NCBI GenBank assembly: GCA_021787665.1
Contig: JAJYLN010000001.1
Location: 218,388-282,387, forward strand
Direction: 5' to 3'
DNA from: a bacterium
GTDB taxonomy: Bacteria; JAMCPX01
DNA: 64,000 nucleotides
Numbering within the stretch: position 1 is the first letter of the stretch; every line of letters starts with the position of its first letter. The translations under genes were made by a program, and so were the position numbers. This document shows positions 25,938 to 35,153 of the stretch, piece after piece. Under the pieces are notes generated by a model. It did no database searches. It was not told the origin of the DNA and worked only from the letters and a program-made list of their open reading frames with translations.

Positions 25938-28900
25938 CAGTCTGTCCCCGCACTGTATGTCGTTACAGCATAGCCTTTTTCTGTCTCGAAAAACAAGAGA
26001 AATGGCCCGCGGTAGCTCTTCGTCAGAGCGCCGCGTCCAGTGCCTGACAGGTTGAGCTTCTCCGCAGAGACGGGCAGCAGGGGAATCCTCAGGATATTCT
26101 TCTCCCGCGGAGGGTACGAGAGACTCTCCGCAGGATCGAGCCTCTCGAGGCCGTCCTTCGCCATCTCCACGAACTTACTTTTTATGCCGAGCTGATAGGC
26201 TTTGTCGAGTGTCTTCTTATATATGCTGATAGCGTTGTCCTTAACGGACCCCACCTTCTCGGCCAGCATGGACTTATAAAGACCCTGCTCCTCGTCGCTT
26301 AACCCTCTGGGTATCGGTGAGTTTATCACATCGGTGTAGAACTGCTCATAGGCGTTGGCATCCAGATACAGCGACGAGATCGCATACGCCGGCGCCCCGA
26401 GCTCCACGATGGCAGTCAGCTTCCGGTTCAGCTTCGCAAGCATCCTGGTTTTCTTACCGAAGACCTTCTGCAGCGTTGCGGTGGACTTGAACTGAACCTC
26501 GCCATAGAGATTGTAATACTGCTCCGAAAAGAAGAACTGCGCTCCCGCATAGTAATACACATAGGGCTGGCTCTCCTCCTTGCTCAACTGCGAGAACAGG
26601 TCTATCACCCTGCGGTAGAACTTCTCTGCCTTCTTCGGAGAGTCCTTCTCCCACAGCTTCGCCGCCTTGAAGCACGCCTGGATGGACAGCTTGACGTTCT
26701 GCGGCTTGTCGCACAGCCTCTGGTAGATCTTCAGGGCCTTGTCCGTGTCGCCCGCCTTGAAGTAGTCCTCAGCAGTATACATAGAGTACTGCGGCCTCTC
26801 CTTCTTCGAGGCATATTGCCCCTCGTAGTTCTCGTAGTACCCTGCCGCTCTCTGGTAGTCGCCTATCTTCTCCTTCAACACCGCAAGGTTGTAGGTCGCA
26901 TCCTTTGCCTGGGGACTGTTGGAGTACTTCCCGACGATGGAGGCGTACATGTCCATCGCCCGATCGAATCTGAGAGCCTTCTCATAGGACAGGCCAAGTT
27001 CCAGGATGGCAGACGGGATAAGGTCGGAGGAAGGATAGTTCTTTATCAAGTCTTCGAACGCGGCCCTTGCCTGCTTCACGTTGCCCATCTTGTTCAGCAC
27101 GACGCCCATGTTGTAGACCGCCTTGTCCCTGGTGATAGATGTGTCGGTCTGTACCAGGGCTATGTAAGCGATGGCCTTTGCGTAGTAGGTATGGGCCTTT
27201 TCCCAGTCACCCGAATCGAATGCAGTCTTCGCTTTGATAAACCAAAGCTTCCCCAAAACGTCCTTCAGGTACGCCACCGCTTCCCTATGGTCCGAAAGAA
27301 CATGGTATCTGAGTATCTGCACGCCCCACTGCTCCAGTCCAGGCTGGTCCTTTATTGCTCCGTACGCCGATACGATATACTTGAGCGCGTCCTGCGTGAG
27401 CTTGCTGCTCCGGTACGTGAGCAGGAGCTTCTGGAAGGTCTTTATGGCCTCCGCGTAGTGCTTTGCACTGTACAGCGTCTCTCCTGCCTTATAGAGCACC
27501 TTCGGTGCGTCGCTCGCCTCCGGGTACAGGGACGTGTAGATGTCGCACGCATCCACGAACTTCCCCAGCCTCTCGTCATAGGGGGGGGTATCGCCGGTCA
27601 TGGTCAGGGCCTCCTCGTACGACTTGACCATGTCGAACGCGGCATCGTTGCGATACTTCTCGTTTACATACCTCGACGTCAGAGCCACCTTCTTGTAGAA
27701 ATCTCCCGCGATCATGAACTCGTTCAGCTTGTACGCCATGAGCGCATAGAAGAAGTGCACGACAGGGATCTCCTTGTCTCCCGGGAAGTCATTCATATAC
27801 CTGAGGAGGACCTTCTGAGCCTCTTCGTACTGCGACGGCAGGGGCGGCTTGCCTTTCTGCTCGGATATACCTATCAGATCGGTGACCAGGGACAGCGTGG
27901 CCTTCTTGAGGATGTCGAGCGCATGCCTTTTTGGCCCCGGCGCCTGGAGCGAGGCCATGAACGGAGAGCCCAGGCCATAGTTCTTCGTGATGATCAGCCG
28001 CACCTTGTTTGCATCGCCGAACCTGCCGATCTTCTCGTACAGGAGCATCTCGTCATAGAGCGCCTCGATGGCATCGATCGTGCCCGGCAGCCTCTGGATA
28101 ATATTGTTGTACGCCTGGATCGCGAAGTTGTAGAGGTTCAACTTCACGTACACCCCCCCCACCTTTCCCATGATAAGAGCGTAATACCGGTCCCATTTTA
28201 CCCTGTTCAGAAACGCGTCTGTATCGGACGGGGTCCTGTTCTCGCCGAGGATAAGGCTTATGTACTCGAACGCCTCGGCCCGCATAGACTCGCGCTTTTG
28301 CGCACCCTGCGCGCGGTCCGCCCTGTCGACGACCTCCACAAAATCAGCGAGTGCCTGATCGTACTTGTCCTCCCTGAAGAACGTCCAAGCCTCTTTGTAC
28401 AGGGCCATGTCGTAAAACATGCTGTTCTTGTACTGGAGCACCTTCGCATAGGCATCCTCCGCGGATGATAGCCACCCGTTGTTGAAGTAATATTCTCCGA
28501 GCCTGAACCATACCTCGGGAATGAGCTGCGAGGTGGGGAACTTCTTCGTTATCTCGAGGTAGTTGTCAGCTGCCTGTTTCTCCATGCCTTCCTCTCCGGA
28601 ACAGTACCCCCTGAGGTAGTAAGCAAGATATGCATACTTGTTGTCCGGGTAATGATCGATAAACCGCGTGTACATGTCGATGGACCTGCTGTAGCTTATG
28701 CGGGGCGGAGGGCCCGGATTCCGGCCCCTATCGAGCTCGTGCTCGTACGATTTCATGTCCTGCATGAACTGCTGGTTTGTCCGTTCGTAGTACAGTTCCG
28801 CGAGTCTCAGCATCACTTCCGGTATGAGGGGAGAATCCGGATAGGTCTTCAGGACGTGCTCCAGCCCGGTTATCTCATCGCTCCTCTTCTCGATCTCGGT

Positions 28901-29146
28901 CTTCAGCAGCGTGCTCGTTGCCCTTGCCAGGCTCTCTTTCGCCGACTGCACGGCCGCCTCCTCGCTCCTGATGATCAGGGCTTTCACCTGTTTATTCATC
29001 TGCCCCAACTGCATGGTCGTATACTGGATATCGATCCTCGTGTCGATGTCCGCGCGTGCGTCACCCAGCATGTCTGCGCGCAGAACAGGCACGGCGGCCA
29101 AGGAGGAAACGAGCAGGAATCCGGAAATACAAAGGCTACCTCTCAT
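25937..29146 (-). CDS. Giant exported TPR protein (GltD/GltI-like by context)
   Basis: 1069 residues. Signal peptide (about 1-24), short coiled coil, then TPR repeats nearly to the C-terminus, beginning GLEHVLKTYPDSPLIPEVMLRLAE and including many YPxSxLxPEaxxxLG-type repeats like those of BamD/YbgF (outer-membrane assembly lipoproteins). The last 100 residues form a separate beta domain. Probable periplasmic scaffold. Large TPR proteins are a defining part of the Glt and Nfs machines. It overlaps the upstream gene by 11 bases. No enzyme motif seen. Confidence 0.83.
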   Translation of the reverse strand: MRGSLCISGFLLVSSLAAVPVLRADMLGDARADIDTRIDIQYTTMQLGQMNKQVKALIIRSEEAAVQSAKESLARATSTLLKTEIEKRSDEITGLEHVLKTYPDSPLIPEVMLRLAELYYERTNQQFMQDMKSYEHELDRGRNPGPPPRISYSRSIDMYTRFIDHYPDNKYAYLAYYLRGYCSGEEGMEKQAADNYLEITKKFPTSQLIPEVWFRLGEYYFNNGWLSSAEDAYAKVLQYKNSMFYDMALYKEAWTFFREDKYDQALADFVEVVDRADRAQGAQKRESMRAEAFEYISLILGENRTPSDTDAFLNRVKWDRYYALIMGKVGGVYVKLNLYNFAIQAYNNIIQRLPGTIDAIEALYDEMLLYEKIGRFGDANKVRLIITKNYGLGSPFMASLQAPGPKRHALDILKKATLSLVTDLIGISEQKGKPPLPSQYEEAQKVLLRYMNDFPGDKEIPVVHFFYALMAYKLNEFMIAGDFYKKVALTSRYVNEKYRNDAAFDMVKSYEEALTMTGDTPPYDERLGKFVDACDIYTSLYPEASDAPKVLYKAGETLYSAKHYAEAIKTFQKLLLTYRSSKLTQDALKYIVSAYGAIKDQPGLEQWGVQILRYHVLSDHREAVAYLKDVLGKLWFIKAKTAFDSGDWEKAHTYYAKAIAYIALVQTDTSITRDKAVYNMGVVLNKMGNVKQARAAFEDLIKNYPSSDLIPSAILELGLSYEKALRFDRAMDMYASIVGKYSNSPQAKDATYNLAVLKEKIGDYQRAAGYYENYEGQYASKKERPQYSMYTAEDYFKAGDTDKALKIYQRLCDKPQNVKLSIQACFKAAKLWEKDSPKKAEKFYRRVIDLFSQLSKEESQPYVYYYAGAQFFFSEQYYNLYGEVQFKSTATLQKVFGKKTRMLAKLNRKLTAIVELGAPAYAISSLYLDANAYEQFYTDVINSPIPRGLSDEEQGLYKSMLAEKVGSVKDNAISIYKKTLDKAYQLGIKSKFVEMAKDGLERLDPAESLSYPPREKNILRIPLLPVSAEKLNLSGTGRGALTKSYRGPFLLFFETEKGYAVTTYSAGTD

Positions 29147-31220
29147 TCTGGATCTGCTCCCGCATGGTCTTGAGGTTCCTCAGACGGTCCTTCAGCGCCT
29201 GCAGGTACTTGTTTAAAGCACCCTGGTCTCCGCGTCTCACCTCTATGGTGGTGGAGGTCGGTATCGTCCCCACGACCTTTCTTTCCTGCGCCCTCACCCC
29301 ATGGTACCGCACCGTGATGCTGTGCACCTCTTTCTCGCTCTCCGAATACTCCTTGTTTATCCGCTCCGTGTACGCCTCCTTGCTCAGCATCCTCGTATCG
29401 ATAAAGGCGACCTCTGCCTGCGATGCAAGGATACTGAGAGACCGCGCGATGTCCGTATACATGTCTTTCACGGTCCTGTCGCTTGCGGAGCGGAGCCATG
29501 ACCCCGCCATACTGCCGTAGGATGCGTCAAGGTCCTTTGCTTCCCTCGAAGTATCTGCATACTTGACATCGATCAGGTTATTCAGGGTCGCGTTGACGTT
29601 GGTGAGCATCTTCCTCTCGTTCCCCATGGTACTCAGTACCTGTTCGCCGGCAGTACCGATGGAGTTGCTGCGCAGAGCCATGCTCTGCTGGACGTCGAGC
29701 GAAACCGCCCTTATATCGTTCAGGCCCTTCTCCAGCGACAGCGTATCTTCGTAGGGGTCATACCGATAGAAAGGTTTCCCCTGTTTCTGCGCCCAGCCTG
29801 CCGGCCCGAGATCCTTGATGTTTGTAAACGAGAGGGTGATGTAGTACCTCATGAGCATCTCCCTCGCCAGGGCAGCGTCCCGGAAGCTGTTCAGGATGCC
29901 CAGCTTATCACTTGCCTTGGTGAAACGACGGGTCAGCACGAGCCTCAACAGGGAGTCCCGGTCATCCGCCAGGGCGAGAGAGTAGCCCCTGAGCGACTTC
30001 TCGTCCAGAAAAATGTCCTGATCGAGCACGGATCTTGAGCTTTCGATATAGGTACCCATCCCCTTCAGCCCGCTGTCGATCTTCATGGCCTTCCCGTATA
30101 CCGCCTGCATCCGCGTGTAAACCGTATCCTGCAGCAGGTATCCGCCGATCTCCCTCGCCACCCAGTTCCGATTCTTCGCGAGCTCTGGCAGCGGAGGGTC
30201 GGACCTCAGGATAGCGACTGCCTCGTTGTACTGCCGTATCGTATCGGAGAAATAGTCCGTTGCTACATCGTACTGCCTGAGCTTCGTGAGCACGTATCCC
30301 TCCTGCAGCATCGCCTTCAATTTCAGCAGACTCGGTGACCGGATGGACATCAGTCTGTTGGCAAGATCGCGGGCCTCCTGAAAATTGTTAACCTTTTGTG
30401 CAGCCCAGAAGGACTCATAGAGCGCATCGACGTAGTAGGACGATGTCGGCGGTATCTGCATATAGATCGCCGTGGCACCGGTAAAGTCTCCTCCGTCGTA
30501 GTACATCCTCGCGAGTGCCAGTCTTGAGAGTACGCCGACCTTGCTCCCCGCAGCTATCGTCGTGTCGCTCACCAATCTGGCGAACAGCGCCATCGCGGAT
30601 GCAGCAGCGCCTTGTTTCAGCAGTGCGACGGCCCTGAGATACGAGGCCTCTGCCACCAGCGACGGGTCCCCGGTGACCTTCTTCAGGAACGACGTAGCGC
30701 TCGCCGGGTAGCCGGCAAGAGACAGGAACCAGCCAGCCGAAAAGTTGAACTCGTCGTCGTCCACGGCACCCATCCTCCCAATACCATCGCTCAGTACCGA
30801 CGCCAATCTGCCGTCTCGGCCCCGGGAAAAGTATTCCATCCCTTTCAAGAGCGCAGACCTGAGCAGCGTCCTGTCGGTCGTGCTGCGTATGACCGGGACA
30901 AGGTAATGCACGGCGCTCGCTATATCTCCGGTCAGAGCGAAGTCCTGCGACAGGACGTAAAGAATGCTGTCTTTGTTCTCCATCCCTGCGAATGCCGGCG
31001 TTGCTACCACCGCAGTCAGGTAGATCAGGCCGTCCGCATAGTTGCCGGAATTGGAGAGTATCAGACCATTGTTCAGCAGGATATCGACCGGCCTGACGTT
31101 GCTCTTTGCGTTATTATAATAGATGACCGAAGGGTACTTCGTATCCGCACGTGAACTGGACGCGAGGAGCAACAGGAACACAGTCGCTGTCACAGCAATG
31201 ACCGGGGACTTTCTGATCAT
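29136..31220 (-). CDS. Large exported TPR/coiled-coil protein
   Basis: 694 residues. Signal peptide (1-25, ASSSRA), then TPR repeats to about residue 330 (for example YPASATSFLKKVTGDPSLVAEASYLRAVALL), followed by a long helical half with little repeat character and probable coiled coil (520-690). It overlaps the next gene by 11 bases and follows the 207-residue gene by seven, so it is part of the same coupled operon. The combination of TPR and coiled coil suggests a structural role spanning the periplasm. I cannot match it to one named Glt protein. Confidence 0.8.
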   Translation of the reverse strand: MIRKSPVIAVTATVFLLLLASSSRADTKYPSVIYYNNAKSNVRPVDILLNNGLILSNSGNYADGLIYLTAVVATPAFAGMENKDSILYVLSQDFALTGDIASAVHYLVPVIRSTTDRTLLRSALLKGMEYFSRGRDGRLASVLSDGIGRMGAVDDDEFNFSAGWFLSLAGYPASATSFLKKVTGDPSLVAEASYLRAVALLKQGAAASAMALFARLVSDTTIAAGSKVGVLSRLALARMYYDGGDFTGATAIYMQIPPTSSYYVDALYESFWAAQKVNNFQEARDLANRLMSIRSPSLLKLKAMLQEGYVLTKLRQYDVATDYFSDTIRQYNEAVAILRSDPPLPELAKNRNWVAREIGGYLLQDTVYTRMQAVYGKAMKIDSGLKGMGTYIESSRSVLDQDIFLDEKSLRGYSLALADDRDSLLRLVLTRRFTKASDKLGILNSFRDAALAREMLMRYYITLSFTNIKDLGPAGWAQKQGKPFYRYDPYEDTLSLEKGLNDIRAVSLDVQQSMALRSNSIGTAGEQVLSTMGNERKMLTNVNATLNNLIDVKYADTSREAKDLDASYGSMAGSWLRSASDRTVKDMYTDIARSLSILASQAEVAFIDTRMLSKEAYTERINKEYSESEKEVHSITVRYHGVRAQERKVVGTIPTSTTIEVRRGDQGALNKYLQALKDRLRNLKTMREQIQNER

Positions 31221-31227
31221 GGCTCTC

Positions 31228-31851
31228 CTACTGTATTCCCGGAGGCGCCCTGAAGGATTGCTGGAACTTTACGCCCGGCCTTTCCGGGATATCCCCCTTG
31301 CCCTTATCGAAGCACAGGAGGTCGAGGTGCGTCATCATGTCCGGCTTGGCGTCGAGGACGCCGGACACGCTGACATTAAAGTTTTTTCCAGTCCCGAGAC
31401 CGAACAGACCCGAGGTCTGCAACATCATGTATACCTCGACGCTGTGCTTCCCCGGCACCAGCGCTCCGTTAAACAGGACCTCTTTGGTGTTCGACAGGGA
31501 ACCCTCGTGCAGCGGTGGCAGCTTGAACCCGTCCACATAAACCGAGATCTTCTCCGGAACCAGATCGTTGTGGGGAAACGACGTGTCGAGGGCTATCTGG
31601 ACGGGAGCACCCTGCGACAGGGAGTAGACGATGCCTTCGCCAAACAAGAGCAGCCTGCCCTTCATGGCGAGCATCTGCCGGTTGAGTTCGCTCAGGGAGG
31701 CGTCGATGTCACCGACATTGTTTTTATTATAATAACTCGTAAATCTGTCGTCGCTGAGCAGACTCTTTTTACGGTCGCCGGCGAGCGTGCTCTGCGCGTT
31801 CATCAGAGACAGGAAAACGATAACTATGGCCAACGCTGTTCCTTTCCTCAT
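31228..31851 (-). CDS. Exported protein of unknown function in the Glt/Nfs-like operon
   Basis: 207 residues with a signal peptide (1-24, STLAG). The middle has a beta-sandwich feel (VQIALDTSFPHNDLVPEKISVYVDGFKLPP; LVPGKHSVEVYMML), like PEGA or cohesin-type surface modules, preceded by a short coiled segment. No catalytic residues are seen. It lies between the barrel protein and the TPR proteins, so it may bridge them. Family not recognised. Confidence 0.72.
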   Translation of the reverse strand: MRKGTALAIVIVFLSLMNAQSTLAGDRKKSLLSDDRFTSYYNKNNVGDIDASLSELNRQMLAMKGRLLLFGEGIVYSLSQGAPVQIALDTSFPHNDLVPEKISVYVDGFKLPPLHEGSLSNTKEVLFNGALVPGKHSVEVYMMLQTSGLFGLGTGKNFNVSVSGVLDAKPDMMTHLDLLCFDKGKGDIPERPGVKFQQSFRAPPGIQ

Positions 31852-31881
31852 ACACCCTTCCTTCCATCTTTCGATTATAGT

Positions 31882-33402
31882 TTACTTACCACTTTTCAGA
31901 ACAAATTCAAGTACTGTCTTCATGCCCTCCGTTATGATCACCTTCGATATGATGGGTGTGTACCCCTGGGCGGTTATCGTAATGTAGTATTCTCCCGGCT
32001 TCAGGTTCGTCGAGAAGTAGCCCGTGGAGGGATCCGTCACGATGTCCGCAAGGTCCCATCGGTCGAATTTGATCGTTGCGAGGAGCGGCTGGTTGTCCTC
32101 GTTCACCACTTTGCCGATAAAGCTCCCGAACGAGTAGGTCCTGCTCAGGTAAAAGTCCTGGGTTATCTCCTGATTAGGGAGGATGAGTCTCATCCGCTCG
32201 ACGCTCTCGTACCCTGGCTTGCTCGCCTCGATCGTAACGGGGCCGACGTTGAGGAGGCAGGACTTGTACGTCCCCGTTGTCATGCTCGTAAGGACATCCG
32301 AGCAGTGAGTGGAACCTTTTATGGAGATAATCGCGTGCGACAGGATCTCCTTCGTTTCTGCGTCGTAGACGGTGCCATCCACGCCGCCGTACGGCATCGA
32401 CTCCTTCGGTATCAGGAGCTGCAGATTGCTCGTCACATTCTTTACCCTGTAGATGGCCTTCATAAACGATGGCTTGAAGATGAAAGCGAAAGACAGGTAT
32501 AGGTTCCACAGCGGAACAATGCTGATGTCGTGGCCCATGACATTCTGAGGCGCGCTCAGGCCCACGTCTATGGCGGCATCGATCGTAAACGGTTTGAGCG
32601 GTTGTATCCGTATGCCAGGGGTGAGTCTCTGCGGACTCGTGGCAAAGCTCTCGGTGAGAACCTTGCTCAGGTCGTACTCCAGGAACGGCGTGAGGAACGT
32701 CCCCCTTATCGGGAACAGCAGGTCCACATCGAACAGGATCTGGTCCGAGGGGAGAATCCCCAGAGAATTTTTGATATCCGGCGATACGAGATACCCGAGG
32801 GCCAAAAGCTGCCTCGAGTTGTCCAGGTGGTAGCCGAGGTTCATATTGACCATCATCGGCAGCTTCGAGCCGCTCCGGGCATCGTACCCCAGCAGGACGA
32901 GCCCGTACCCTCCGATCGCCGAGCCCGCATAAAAGATGTCCTGCAGCGGCGTCAGCATCTGCAGGCTGCCGAGGACACCTACACTGAGAACAGGACTGAT
33001 CTTATAGGAATACTTTAGCCCCATCCTGAAATCGCCTATCGCCTGGATAAGGCTGTGGACGTGATATTGCGTATAGTACTGCGACGAGCTCGATCCCATC
33101 ATGCCCGCAAAGCCTTCGAGGCCCTTGGTTATGCCTCCGGTCACATACCCGAAGTTGCTGATGTTCTGGATGCCATTCGAGCTTGAGAGTGACATGTCCC
33201 CGGAATCGAAATAGTTTATGCCACCGATGATGCTGAAGCTCCCCGGCGCCAGGGAGTACGGCAGGTTGAGCCGCAACAGCCCGGTGCCTCCATTTGCTGA
33301 AGGCGCATCCAGAATCAGCTTATCGTTTGCGTAAAGGGACGCTGGCAGGGCCAACACCATCAGTGCTGCCGCAGCATATTGAAGGCATTTGTTTAACTTC
33401 AT
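31882..33402 (-). CDS. Outer-membrane beta-barrel protein with C-terminal carboxypeptidase-regulatory/PEGA-like domains
   Basis: 506 residues. Signal peptide (1-25, LYANDK), then alternating amphipathic strands to about residue 320 typical of a small outer-membrane barrel. Two Ig-like modules follow: GGVDGTVYDAETKEILSHAIISIKG (about 340-430) and FIGKVVNEDNQPLLATIKF (about 430-505), both of the carboxypeptidase regulatory-like type, probably periplasmic or surface-exposed. First gene of the operon, with a consensus promoter whose predicted start is only about eight bases before this ATG. It is the likely outer-membrane element of the machine, analogous to GltA/B/H. Confidence 0.83.
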   Translation of the reverse strand: MKLNKCLQYAAAALMVLALPASLYANDKLILDAPSANGGTGLLRLNLPYSLAPGSFSIIGGINYFDSGDMSLSSSNGIQNISNFGYVTGGITKGLEGFAGMMGSSSSQYYTQYHVHSLIQAIGDFRMGLKYSYKISPVLSVGVLGSLQMLTPLQDIFYAGSAIGGYGLVLLGYDARSGSKLPMMVNMNLGYHLDNSRQLLALGYLVSPDIKNSLGILPSDQILFDVDLLFPIRGTFLTPFLEYDLSKVLTESFATSPQRLTPGIRIQPLKPFTIDAAIDVGLSAPQNVMGHDISIVPLWNLYLSFAFIFKPSFMKAIYRVKNVTSNLQLLIPKESMPYGGVDGTVYDAETKEILSHAIISIKGSTHCSDVLTSMTTGTYKSCLLNVGPVTIEASKPGYESVERMRLILPNQEITQDFYLSRTYSFGSFIGKVVNEDNQPLLATIKFDRWDLADIVTDPSTGYFSTNLKPGEYYITITAQGYTPIISKVIITEGMKTVLEFVLKSGK

Positions 33403-33416
33403 GATCTTGGATAGTG

Positions 33417-33445
33417 AGTTTATCGAATTACGGTATGCTTGTCAA
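33417..33445 (-). promoter_or_regulatory. Consensus sigma70 promoter of the Glt/Nfs-like operon
   Basis: Minus strand: TTGACA (33445-33440), 17-base spacer, TAAACT (33422-33417). Predicted start near 33410 leaves about eight bases before the ATG at 33402, so the mRNA is nearly leaderless; no ribosome site is seen. Confidence 0.72.
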
Positions 33446-33460
33446 ACGAAAAAAACTGAA

Positions 33461-33480
33461 GAAAAACCCGCTAAGCGGTG
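33461..33480 (-). terminator. Weak hairpin terminator at the response-regulator stop
   Basis: On the minus strand CCGC-TTA-GCGG overlaps the stop codon and is followed by GTTTTTCTT. Short stem, so read-through into the operon from the chaperone genes is possible. Confidence 0.45.
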
Positions 33481-34034
33481 CGCAGCCGGTCGATGACGTC
33501 GAGCAGCCGTTTGCCGAACTGCTCCCTGTCTGCACTATTGCCTTTATTGAGGTAGGCGGAGGGTTTCGTGATGTTCATGATCCTCTTGAAGTTCTCGTCG
33601 CATTTAACCACGGAGAAAAAGATGATCGGTATCTTCTGGGCCAGCTTGAGCCCGTTCTCGAGCGCTCTCACGGTCCTTGCGGCATCGATGCCGGTGATGA
33701 TGGGCATGTTGACGTCGAGTATGATCAGGTCCACCGGGGCCTTGTTCTTCAGGAGGTCGCTCAACTGGGAGAGAAAGACCCTGCCGTCCTCGCTCTCCAC
33801 GATGTCCTTGACGATGCCGCTGTTCGCGCATATCTCGGCGACCTGCTTCCGAACGATAGAAGAGTCATCGGATAGGAGGAGGCGGTCCATGACCTTCTTT
33901 TTGAACTCCTTCCGGGTGAGGTCGAGGCCGCACTGGGTGCAGTGGATCCGCTCCTCGCCGCCGGTTATCATGATGACCGGATCGACCATCTCTCCGCAGC
34001 TCGAACAAAAGATCTTAAGTTCCTGATCTGCCAT
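33471..34034 (-). CDS. Response regulator receiver with N-terminal zinc ribbon
   Basis: 187 residues. Four cysteines (10, 13, 32, 35: FCSSCG and HCTQCG) form a zinc ribbon; from residue 48 a receiver domain follows with acidic pair SDDSS, phosphoacceptor Asp107 in LIILDVNMP, and the conserved Lys in YLNKG. There is no output domain, so it should act by protein contacts. It ends the grpE-dnaK-dnaJ group (three bases after dnaJ) and lies just before the Glt/Nfs-like operon, making it a candidate regulator of either. Cognate kinase not in view. Confidence 0.87.
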   Translation of the reverse strand: MADQELKIFCSSCGEMVDPVIMITGGEERIHCTQCGLDLTRKEFKKKVMDRLLLSDDSSIVRKQVAEICANSGIVKDIVESEDGRVFLSQLSDLLKNKAPVDLIILDVNMPIITGIDAARTVRALENGLKLAQKIPIIFFSVVKCDENFKRIMNITKPSAYLNKGNSADREQFGKRLLDVIDRLRTA

Positions 34035-34037
34035 GGA

Positions 34038-35153
34038 TTACTGGAACAGGTCCTTTACCTTGTTGAATATCCCCTTCGATGCATTCTTGCCCTCGTCCAC
34101 GGAGATCTCGTCGAACTCTTTCAGGATCTGCCGCTGTCTCTCGGTGATGTGTTTCGGCACTTCGATATGCACCCGTACGAGTTGATCGCCCTTTCTCCTG
34201 TCGTAAGGGCTGATGACGCCCTTATGCTTCAGGACAAACTCCTTGCCGGAATCGGTGCCGGACGGCAGCCTCAGATCCTCATCTCCGTACAGGGTCGGTA
34301 CTTTGATCGTATCTCCAAGCACCGCCTGGCTGTAGGTGATAAACAGGTCCACGATGATGTTCTGGTCGTCCCTCTTGAATACCGGATGCTCCTTGACCTT
34401 TATGACGACGTGCAGGTCCCCGGACGATCCGCCGTTATACCCTGCACTGCCCTTACCCTGTATCCTCAGCACACTGTCGTTGTCCACCCCGGGAGGAACA
34501 TGGATGCTTATCTCCTCTTCCTTCAATACCCTGCCGGTACCGCTGCAGTCCCTGCACTTGTCCTGGATCTCGAGACCGCTCCCACCGCACGCATGGCACG
34601 TCTTTGTCACCGTGAGGAACCCCTGCCGGTAGTACACCTGCCCTGAACCATCGCAGGTCCTGCACGGGGTCGGCTTGGTGCCTTGCTTCGCCCCGGTCCC
34701 GCCGCACACACTGCACACCCCGGTACGCTTTATGGTAAATTCCTTATCGGTTCCCAGAACCGCTTCTTCGAACGCGAGCTCGAGTATCGATTCGACGTCC
34801 TTCCCCCTGACCTTCCTGTTCCTCGAGTTCCGCCTCCCCCCGAAGAAGTCACTGAAGACATCTCCCATCAGGTCATCGAATATACTCGCCGTACCCTGCG
34901 CCCCGAAGATGTCATCCTGATTGATCCCCATTCTCTCGAAGTTATGACCGAACATGTCGTACTGAGAGCGCTTTTCCGGATTGCCCAGCACACTGTAGGC
35001 CTCGTTTATCTCCTTGAATTTTTCCTCGGAGACCTTGTCTCCCTGGGTTCTGTCTGGGTGGTGCTCGAGCGCCAGCTTTCGATACGCTTTCTTTATCTCG
35101 GCTTCCGTGGCGCCCTTCGGTACGCCGAGCACCTCGTAGTAATCGCGGCTCAT
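34038..35153 (-). CDS. dnaJ: Chaperone DnaJ
   Basis: 371 residues, full length. J domain with HPDRTQGD (HPD near 33-35), Gly/Phe region, zinc-binding domain with four repeats CSVCGG, CRTCDG, CHACGG and CRDCSG, and the C-terminal substrate domain. Co-chaperone that stimulates DnaK ATPase. Its start directly follows the dnaK stop. Confidence 0.97.
   Translation of the reverse strand: MSRDYYEVLGVPKGATEAEIKKAYRKLALEHHPDRTQGDKVSEEKFKEINEAYSVLGNPEKRSQYDMFGHNFERMGINQDDIFGAQGTASIFDDLMGDVFSDFFGGRRNSRNRKVRGKDVESILELAFEEAVLGTDKEFTIKRTGVCSVCGGTGAKQGTKPTPCRTCDGSGQVYYRQGFLTVTKTCHACGGSGLEIQDKCRDCSGTGRVLKEEEISIHVPPGVDNDSVLRIQGKGSAGYNGGSSGDLHVVIKVKEHPVFKRDDQNIIVDLFITYSQAVLGDTIKVPTLYGDEDLRLPSGTDSGKEFVLKHKGVISPYDRRKGDQLVRVHIEVPKHITERQRQILKEFDEISVDEGKNASKGIFNKVKDLFQ

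Noticed and set aside
26816-28468. 550-codon plus-strand frame opposite the giant TPR gene
   Set aside because: Low-complexity Arg/Val/Leu-rich translation without ribosome site; it mirrors TPR coding on the other strand.
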